The position numbers were made by a program, and so were the translations under genes. Below, in pieces: positions 57,236 to 64,000 of a DNA stretch of 64,000 bases. The stretch is from Physella acuta (lineage: Eukaryota; Mollusca; Gastropoda; Physidae): positions 1,428,501 through 1,492,500 of the forward strand of contig NW_026731683.1 in the NCBI RefSeq assembly GCF_028476545.1, written 5' to 3'. Numbering within the stretch: the stretch's first letter is position 1; every line of letters begins with the position of its first letter. The notes under the pieces were generated by a model. That model had not been told where the DNA came from. It saw nothing but the letters and a program-made list of their open reading frames with translations, and searched no databases.

Positions 57236-58110
57236 CTGGTTAAACACAACTCGATGTTGGTGTGGCTACATTTGATGTTTGGCTTGACTCAATGGTTGGC
57301 TAGACTTGATGTTGGTGTGGCTACAATTGATGTTTGGCTAGGCTTGATGTTGGTATGGCTACACGTGATGTTTGGCAAGACTTGATGTTTGTGTGGCTAC
57401 AATTGATGTTTGGCTAGACTTGATGTTTGCCTAGTCTTGATGTTTGTGTGGCTACAATTGATGTTTGGCTTGACTCAATGGTTGGCTAGACTTGATGTTG
57501 GTGTGGCTACAATTGATGTTTGGCTAGGCTTGATGTTGGTGTGGCTACAATTGATGTTTGGCTAGACTTGATGTTTGTGTGGCTACCATTGATGTTTGGC
57601 TTCACTTGATGTTTGTGTGGCTACTATTGATGTTTGGCTAGGCTTGATGTTGGTATGGCTACACGTGATGTTTGGCAAGACTTGATGTTTGTGTGGCTAC
57701 AATTGATGTTTGGCTAGACTTGATGTTTGTGTGGCTACTATTGATGTTTGGCTAGACTTCATGTTTGTATGGCTTGACTTGATGTTTGTGTGGGTACATT
57801 CGATGTTTAGCTGGAATTGATATTTGTATGGGTACATTTGATGTTTGGCTAGACTTGATGTTTGTGTGGCTACATTTGATGTTTGGCTTGACTCAATGTT
57901 TGGCTAGACTTGATGTTTGTGTGGCTACATTTGATGTTTGGCTTGACTCAATGTTTGGCTAGACTTGATGTTTGTATGGCTAGACTCGATGTTTGTGTGG
58001 CTAGACTTAATGTTGGTTTGACTTGACTTGATTTTTGGCTAGACTTGATGTTAGTTTGGCAAGACTCAATATTTATGTGGCTAGTCTCGATGTTTGTGGT
58101 TATTCCTAAA
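57236..58110. repeat. ~38-bp minisatellite, about 22 copies
   Basis: The unit is TGTGGCTACAATTGATGTTTG plus GCTAGACTTGATGTT, with half-unit forms and a GGCTTGACTCAATG variant that recurs in blocks. Confidence 0.93.
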
Positions 58111-58824
58111 ATTCACAAACGATAACACAGTTACTCAGTTACCTGTTTCTATATGAAGAAAAAATGTCATTAACCACAGAGGGAACTTAAAGTAAGCAGG
58201 AAGAAAACATCACGTCAGGATCTTGGAAATATTAGCCAAGCATTTCTTATATACTCTCTTAAGCCTTCTCGACATGCACGCTTAGATACTGAATACTTTT
58301 TGGGTTAATTAATCCTCGTGTGTTCTAAATGCGTATTATATAAAAAAAAGCTATAAATATTTAAAACTGTTTCAATGAAACGCATTACGTTTAAAAAATT
58401 ACGTTTAAAATAACGCTTGAAAAGTTGACTTCTCTCACGCACCCAGAGCTGCTTTAAAAAAAATACCAAAACATCCCGCAATTTATGAGGGGAAAAAGTC
58501 CAAGTTCGCCGAGTGGATTTTTTAAAAGACTGGCTTTTTTTTTTAGCAAATACTGTTCTCAGGGAATAATTGTGGGGCCAGTCTCGGACGTTAACACGTA
58601 CCCTGTTCGGTTCAGGTCGGTAGCGATTAAGCATCCTAGCGGAAATGAAAACCAAATTATCTCTGCCCTTCCCGCCCAAATAACGGTAGTCCCGCGTACA
58701 GGGGAGGCGAGTCTTCAGGTGGATAAAAAAATGTAATTCAAGCGAGTGCGACAAAAAAAAATCAAGCTCGGTTTCCTCGTAATAGCTTATAGTCGCACTG
58801 TATTGGCTGTGGTACGTGTTTACA
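58111..58824. other. Intron 3 stretch with overlapping open frames
   Basis: Around 58485-58736 both strands are open (83 codons plus, part of 149 codons minus) and the DNA is GC-richer. CTTTTTTTTTTAG at 58534-58546 would be a usable acceptor, but no following donor in the right phase was found. Unassigned. Confidence 0.3.
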
Positions 58825-59560
58825 TCATTACATCAAATTACATTGCCCAAAACGTGTTAAATGTATGCTGAATAATCTGGGGTAGGCCTACTTAGTTTTT
58901 GGACTCGTTGAAATCATTTTATGAAGTTAAGGTTCTAAAAATGTTAAATGTATGCTGTGATATCTGGCACATACAAAACAAAACGTGTTAAAAAGTATGC
59001 TGTGTAATCCGGGGTACCGAGTATTCGAACACATTGAAATCATGACATCAAGTTTCTCAAAACGTGTTAGAAATATGCTGTTTAATCTGGGGTACCGAGT
59101 ATTTGAACACATTGAAATCGTTACATCATATTTCTCAAAACGTGTTAAAAGTATGCTGTGTAATCTGGGGTAACTAGTATTTGAACACATTGGAATCTTT
59201 ACATCAAGTTTCTCAAAACTTGTTAAAAAGTATGCTGTGTAATCTGGGGTACCGATGAGAGGCGTAGCGAAGGGGGCGTGAGGTACAAATGCCACCGGGC
59301 GCCCACCTTAGGGGACGCCAAAATGGGTTGGCAAAAACAAATTAAAATGTCATTTTAGCTGCATTTTTGCATTATAAATAGTTTGGGGGGAGGGGTGCAA
59401 ATCGAAAGTTAGTCCCCGGGCGCCGGGAAGGGTCGCTACGTCTCTGTTACCGAGTATTTGAACATATTGAAATCTTTACTTTAAGTTTCCCGAAACGTGT
59501 TTAAAGTATGCTGTGTAATCCGGGGTACCGAGTATTTGAACACATTGAAATCGTTACATT
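58825..59560. repeat. 78-bp tandem repeat, about seven copies, split by a MITE
   Basis: Units carry AAAACGTGTTAAAAGTATGC, TGTGTAATCTGGGGTACCGAG and TATTTGAACACATTGAAATC. The first two copies are strongly diverged. A hAT-like MITE interrupts the array at 59257-59446, exactly within the GTACCGAG part of a unit. Confidence 0.93.
59257..59446. mobile_element. hAT-like MITE, AGAGGCGTAGCGA ends, inside the 78-bp array
   Basis: Ends are GAGAGGCGTAGCGAAGGG and, read inward from the right, CAGAGACGTAGCGACCCTTCCC. Flanks gtaccgat/ttaccgag share TACCGA, consistent with a worn 8-bp duplication. The interior (CGCCAAAATGGGTTGGCAAA, then GGGTGCAAATCGAAAG) also forms the inner part of the composite element at 7670 in opposite orientation. 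Confidence 0.82.
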
Positions 59561-59564
59561 CGTA

Positions 59565-60007
59565 CGCGTTTGCTTGCAACTGCAGTCGATTTTCTGCTCT
59601 GTCTTGAGCGTGCAAATGACAAAATTGTTTAGAAATGATTTGGAAACTACTTAATGATGCATGTGAAGTGAAAAAAACGAAGGGTGTTCATGTCAGAAAT
59701 TGCTTCATGTAATATCACATCCATTACGAGCTAAAAATAGATTTGTCTACAAACAAACACATACAAGACAACAACCTAAATTTCAATAGAAATTTCAAGT
59801 TCACCATTGACTTCAACGCTAATTAGATTATGATAGTTTTAGAGTATTTCACCACCATTGCATTGCTAATGTAATGGCTATTGGCGAACGTATTATGGTA
59901 GGATAAGGACTAGTTGCCATTGCAGATTGTCGAGTGTCGACTACAGTGAGACGCTCACGAGCAAATGTTAAAACTATTAACGTTTTACTGCTTTGATTTG
60001 CCCCCAG
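59565..60007. other. End of intron 3 before exon 4
   Basis: Non-coding. The acceptor tract TTTGATTTGCCCCCAG ends at 60007. Nothing else is recognised. Confidence 0.5.
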
Positions 60008-60109
60008 GACCTTAGCTGCTGTTGTGAGGGCTGTGTATGGACTCTTGACGTTACAGGCCGTAGCGCAGCTCAAGAGGAGCCTGTCTTATACCTGCCCCTA
60101 TGCTCTTCG
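60008..60109 (+). CDS. Fourth coding exon of the long split gene (residues 95-128)
   Basis: The acceptor is TTTGCCCCCAG (ending 60007); the donor is CTTCG|gtaagt at 60110. The 102-nt exon enters and leaves in phase 2, matching the exon at 38634. With the split codon it reads K TLAAVVRAVYGLLTLQ, then AVAQLKRSLSYTCPYALR. This is again leucine- and alanine-rich and helical in character. The start of the next exon must supply one base to complete the codon CG-. No exon with that phase and a good acceptor was found between here and the window end. The gene therefore either continues beyond position 64000 or passes through an exon I did not recognise. Confidence 0.8.
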
Positions 60110-60261
60110 GTAAGTTTTTCAACGCTTGAATACTATTGGATTTTTTAAATTTCTACATACAGGGTCGTACAGTGGATATTTTCGTATGATTCCAACCTTT
60201 GTAATGCTGCAGATCAATTTTGGTTACATTTGGATTTCGATCAAAATCTCCCCCCTCTACC

Positions 60262-60300
60262 CCCCCCACCCTACCACACACACACACACAAACTCAAACT
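60262..60300. repeat. C-tract and (CA)n
   Basis: CCCCCCCACCC followed by CACACACACACACAC, a short microsatellite in the intron after exon 4. Confidence 0.85.
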
Positions 60301-60472
60301 CTACGGCTTTTGTTGTATTTTTACACCGTATAGTCCTCGTTACACAGCATCACCACCGTAATGAATCGTAACTACGCAAGAAAACATGACGCAAAGAACA
60401 GCACATGTAGTATAGCTTTGTTGTGTTATTTTTAGAATGATGAAGCATAAAAACGTCAGGTCTCTGTGCAAA

Positions 60473-61410
60473 GTACCTGTACCGCTATGTACGTCTAGTT
60501 TATGTACCTGTACAGCGATGTACATCTTGTGTACATACATGTACGTCTTTTGTACATCCATGCATTTCTTGTGTAAGTACCTGCACGTCCATGTACGTCT
60601 TGTGTAAGTACATGTACGTCTTGTGTAAGCACCTGTACCGCCCTGCATGTCTTGTGTAAGTACCTGTACCGCCCTGCATGTCTTGTGTAAGTACCTGTAC
60701 CGCCCTGCATGTCTTGTGTAAGTACCTGTACCGCCCTGCATGTCTTGTGTAAGTACCTGTACCGCCCTGCATGTCTTGTGTAAGTACCTGTACCGCCCTG
60801 CATGTCTTGTGTAAGTACCTGTACCGCCCTGCATGTCTTGTGTAAGTACCTGTACCGCCCTGCATGTCTTGTGTAAGTACCTGTACCGCCCTGCATGTCT
60901 TGTGTAAGTACCTGTACCGCCCTGCATGTCTTGTGTAAGTACCTGTACCGCCCTGCATGTCTTGTGTAAGTACCTGTACCGCCCTGCATGTCTTGTGTAA
61001 TTACCTGCACGTCCATGTAGGTCTTGTGTAAGTATATGTACATCTTGTGTAAGCACCTGTACCGCCCTGCATGTCTTGTGTAAGTACCTGTACCGCCCTG
61101 CATGTCTTGTGTAAGTACCTGTACCGCCCTGCATGTCTTGTGTAAGTACCTGTACCGCCATGCATGTCTTGTGTAAGTACCTGTACCGCCATGCATGTCT
61201 TGTGTAAGTACCTGTACCGCCCTGCATGTCTTGTGTAAGTACCTGTACCGCCCTGCATGCCTTGTGTAAGTACCTGTACCGCCGTGCATGTCTTGTGTAA
61301 TTACCTGCACGTCCATGTAGGTCTTGTGTAAGTACATGTACATCTTGTGTAAGCACCTGTACCGCCCTGCATGTCTTGTGTAAGTACCTGTACCGCCCTG
61401 CATGTCTTGA
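60473..61410. repeat. 31-bp minisatellite carrying GTAAGTA in each unit
   Basis: About 28 copies of CTTGTGTAAGTACCTGTACC plus GCCCTGCATGT. A distinct multi-unit block (ACCTGCACGTCCATGTA, TACATGTAC) occurs three times, at about 60575, 61005 and 61310. Minus-strand frames are open up to 357 codons because the 31-bp unit lacks stops in all three frames on that strand. The resulting HKTCRAVQVLTQD-type peptides are repeat artefacts. Confidence 0.95.
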
Positions 61411-62160
61411 CATAAAACATCACGGAGTCAAGTCACGATAGCGCTGCTACATGTCATCTCCAAGCGCTGAATCTCATTATATACAATCACATTTAAAAAC
61501 CTACACGCGCGCGTGGTTTTTTCTAAGCTCAGAACAAATGGCCAATTAGGATTCCATTGGGGAAACTGTCACGCATTAGAATGGTTCACATGTATTATTT
61601 AAACTAGCCGATTTTACAAACAAAAAAAAAGTTTCGCTGATAAAGAAAAGTAATTTAAAACAAAAACGTAATGATATTCCAAGTTTGATGTTTTTGTCCT
61701 GCGGTGTACATAATTTATTTCATCAATCATTCAAAATGAAATCAGCGTGCATTTGCTTAGCCAAAAACAAAGCTGAAAGAGATACCCTGATTTCCGAAAT
61801 GAAATTTAAGACAATTCATTTATCTCGATCTGATGTGCAAGGCCCCTAACGCGGATACCAGTGTCCGAAACTTATTATACATAATTGATACCAGTCATTC
61901 GTTTTCTTTTCCTGATTCGACATTTGTCAACAGACAGGATTTGCCAGAAGTTGTTAAAATATCGGAAACGGGAAAATAAATTATAATTTTAACATATTAG
62001 GGATGAGGTTGTGTGTCGATTTATTTAGGATCTGGACAGGGTTATGTATCCAGCTCAGCTGTTGCGTGTGGGTTCTGCGTGGATTAGTTTCGTGTGGGTG
62101 ACGTTTGGGGAGGGGGGGGGGGCGAGATAGGGTCAAGGATTTGTGACGGGAGGGGTTGTT
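61411..62160. other. Non-coding stretch
   Basis: Nothing recognised. A G-rich run lies at 62106-62123. Confidence 0.4.
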
Positions 62161-62174
62161 TGAAATTATCACAG

Positions 62175-62360
62175 CATGATTTTAAGCCTTATTTACAAAG
62201 TGGACAGCTTAACGAAATTAAAAATCAAATTAAATCAATTTGTAAGTTTGATAGCCATCTGATAGCATTAGAAGAAGTGGCAAAATCTGCAGTAAATCAT
62301 ATTATATCTGCGCTAAATTTGACAGATAACGGGTCAGGGGTACACAGTGAGACAAAATAA
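62175..62360 (+). CDS. Possible exon, unassigned (HDFKPYLQ...SETK-stop)
   Basis: After TTATCACAG (possible acceptor ending 62174) the frame reads HDFKPYLQSGQLNEIKNQIK, continues through FDSHLIALEEVAKSAV, and ends SGVHSETK at a TAA. The composition (charged and helical, few cysteines) looks protein-like. Phase at the presumed acceptor is 0, while the exon at 60109 leaves phase 2, so it cannot be joined directly. It could be a terminal exon after an unseen exon, part of another gene, or a transposon remnant. Confidence 0.3.
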   Translation, partial: HDFKPYLQSGQLNEIKNQIKSICKFDSHLIALEEVAKSAVNHIISALNLTDNGSGVHSETK

Positions 62361-62439
62361 CAGGGAATATAGGGATATATGTGGATTTAAAAGTCCCTTT
62401 TTTACAGGGGATGTGGGGATATATGTGGATTTCTTCTTC

Positions 62440-62525
62440 TTCTTAGTTCTTAATTTTTAGTGTTGGAAGGGATCGAGTTCTAACTCGAGACTTTTTTTTT
62501 CGAATTTTAACAACCATAACAACCA
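62440..62525 (-). mobile_element. tRNA-derived SINE, inverted partial copy
   Basis: CTTCTTCTTCTTAGTTCTTAA plus TTTTTAGTGTTGGAAGGGATCGAG is the reverse of the body and (GAA)n tail of the SINE at 23637. The head is largely lost. Confidence 0.7.
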
Positions 62526-62529
62526 AGTC

Positions 62530-63352
62530 TCCTTTTTACACGGGATGTGGATGTGGATTTACAAGCTCCCTTTTACTTGTCGTTAAATTAGTCATATTTT
62601 CCACCTGATTACAAATTTACAATCCACCTAAGCATATACAATTATTTTTTGTTTATACAGATCCCTCATCACAACATCATCTTAAATTGTTCAAAGAAAC
62701 ACCAGCTTAGTCTAGGGCGCTTTGATTCTTCTGTCTACAGCGTTTATCTTCTTGTCTTATGTTTACTGTTACCAGAAATGTATCCTTCCTATAGCCACGT
62801 TACAATGTGATTAGTTCAACATGTATGATGAAAGTAATGTATGTAGAATAGTCTACTTTATCAGCGTGTACAGTTGATCCTAGCATCCAATGTACATACG
62901 ACTAACTGTATTACATTCACACGTTATATATGTCTCACCTTATTTAGTTTCCAATCTATTTGTCAGCTTGCTGAATCCTGAATGGATCCATGGTGCTTTT
63001 TCTTGTAATAACTTTAAATCGTTGATTCTGTTTTCACCCATCTTTGGTTATATCCTGAGGAAAAATACGGTTATTAGTCAAAGAGAAACATAGTTTTAAA
63101 AATGATACCTCTCAACCCCTGATCATCATGGGGGGGGGGGGTACCAGACCCAGGGGTTGTCGTGATTCACCTACCAACGGAGCTGTCTTCATACTGCTAG
63201 GGCTAATTACCCATTAATCAAACCAATTACCAAAAGTATAAACTTGCTCAGCACAACGGATTGTCTAGGTAGATTCGGGTACTACTGAAAAAGGACATGC
63301 AAGCATACATTAGGAAAGTAAGACACGCATTTAACAGGCACTGTGAAGGGGC
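62530..63352. other. Non-coding stretch
   Basis: Upstream, GGGATGTGGGGATATATGTGG and TGTGGATTT recur between 62365 and 62560. A G tract lies at 63130-63141. No gene is recognised. Confidence 0.4.
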
Positions 63353-63740
63353 AAAAGACTCAGAATATCTAACAAAAATCTTTAAATTCTATAAGGCTCA
63401 AAAACATGTAACTTTGCACATGTTTAGGCTATAAGACAGAGAATCTCTAACACAAATCTTTAATACCTATAAGTCTATAAACACGGAACTTGGCACATGT
63501 ATAGGCTATAAGACACAGAATCTCCAACACAAATCTTTAACATCTATAAGTCTATAAACACGGAACTTGGCACATGTATAGGCTATAAGACACAGAACCT
63601 CCAACACAAATCTTTAACATCTATAAGTCTATAAACATGGAACTTGGCACATGTATAGGCTATAAGACACAGAACCTCCAACACAAATCTTTAACATCTA
63701 TAGGGCTATAAGACTCAGAAACATGGAACGTGGCACATAC
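63353..63740. repeat. ~77-bp tandem repeat, about five copies
   Basis: Units carry CACAGAATCTCCAACACAAATC, TTTAACATCTATAAGTCTAT and AAACACGGAACTTGGCACATG plus TATAGGCTATAAGA. Middle copies are nearly identical. Confidence 0.94.
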
Positions 63741-63771
63741 ATCAAGGGATAAGCTGCAGTGTTGTAGATAG

Positions 63772-64000
63772 ATGCTTATGATAGATACACAATCTCAAAC
63801 ACCCGATAATCTGGGATCTCTAGATATAGCGACAGTTTGGAAAGAAATACTGTTAAATGAGTGGGGTGGGCACCAGACTTCTTTAGATAATCCCACGTTA
63901 ATCACACAACGGAAGATTGGCAGAAAAAGGATAAGACAAGACCCGGAGATTATCAGTCTAGAAAGTGAGATGGGGGATGATGGAATGACATGGTCCCAGG
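63772..64000 (+). CDS. Open coding-like stretch running off the window end
   Basis: From ATG at 63772 the frame is open for 76 codons to the last base. It reads MLMIDTQSQTPDNLGSLD, then IATVWKEILLNEWGGHQ, a basic RKIGRKRIRQ segment and an acidic EIISLESEMGDDG. An in-frame TAG lies directly before the ATG. TTGTAGATAG could be a weak acceptor in phase 0. The biased residue composition argues for real coding. It does not match the phase 2 left by the exon at 60109 directly. It may be a later exon of that gene after an unseen one, the start of another gene, or an element ORF. I recognise no family. Confidence 0.45.
   Translation, partial: MLMIDTQSQTPDNLGSLDIATVWKEILLNEWGGHQTSLDNPTLITQRKIGRKRIRQDPEIISLESEMGDDGMTWSQ

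Noticed and set aside
58305-58754. 149-codon minus-strand frame and overlapping 83-codon plus-strand frame
   Set aside because: No recognisable domain, no splice or start support, and each is a shadow of the other; kept only as an unassigned stretch.
60340-61413. Open frames of up to 357 codons on the minus strand, in three overlapping frames
   Set aside because: All are translations of a 31-bp tandem repeat that lacks stops in every minus-strand frame; there is no unique sequence and no gene signal.
16641-63740. CRISPR-like regularly spaced repeats
   Set aside because: All arrays are head-to-tail tandem repeats with no unique spacers, in animal-type DNA.

Overview
The window looks like nuclear DNA of an animal, probably a mollusc and most likely a gastropod. 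The clues are an intronless FMRFamide-receptor-like GPCR, canonical GT-AG introns of 12-24 kb, many short hAT-type MITEs with 8-bp target duplications, tRNA-derived SINEs, long (TA)n tracts, and a very high load of minisatellites. The lineage is inferred from this style and from the receptor family. There are no bacterial features.

Two protein-coding genes can be supported. One is a long plus-strand gene. Its visible coding exons are 2685-2738, 26354-26428, 38634-38788 and 60008-60109. Phases are compatible across all three introns, giving one uninterrupted N-terminal sequence of 128 codons plus two bases. I do not recognise the family; the sequence looks alpha-helical. It has no stop at 60109 and must continue. 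The other gene is a complete 461-residue rhodopsin-class GPCR (11588-12973, minus strand), nested inside intron 1 of the first and transcribed against it. Two further open stretches, 62175-62360 and 63772-64000, may be exons. Neither fits the phase of the 60109 donor directly.

The rest is intron filled with repeats. From left to right: a CTAGA-rich, palindromic stretch with an hAT MITE (1-1.7 kb); a LINE 3' fragment (2.1-2.3 kb); a patchwork of dispersed repeats with a tRNA-His-like SINE head and a perfect 47-bp hairpin (3.1-4.1 kb); hAT MITEs at 7.1, 7.7, 9.4, 24.0, 31.5, 40.2 and 59.3 kb; a palindromic mini-element at 31.0 kb; a large foldback at 41 kb; and about twenty separate tandem arrays. 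The largest array is a 9.7-kb satellite of interleaved 21- and 25-bp units (44467-54213) inside intron 3, with higher-order duplications. By my rough boundaries tandem arrays cover close to 19 kb, nearly a third of the window.

The most interesting structures sit where repeats meet gene signals. A 52-bp minisatellite has copied the 3' end and splice donor of exon 3, creating a row of acceptor and donor-like sites. A 31-bp minisatellite just after exon 4 repeats GTAAGTA in the sense strand. The 3' minisatellite of the GPCR runs up to its stop codon. A MITE lies inside a 78-bp tandem array. A minisatellite has a small inverted copy 0.7 kb away. No CRISPR array, operon or convincing functional RNA gene was found.
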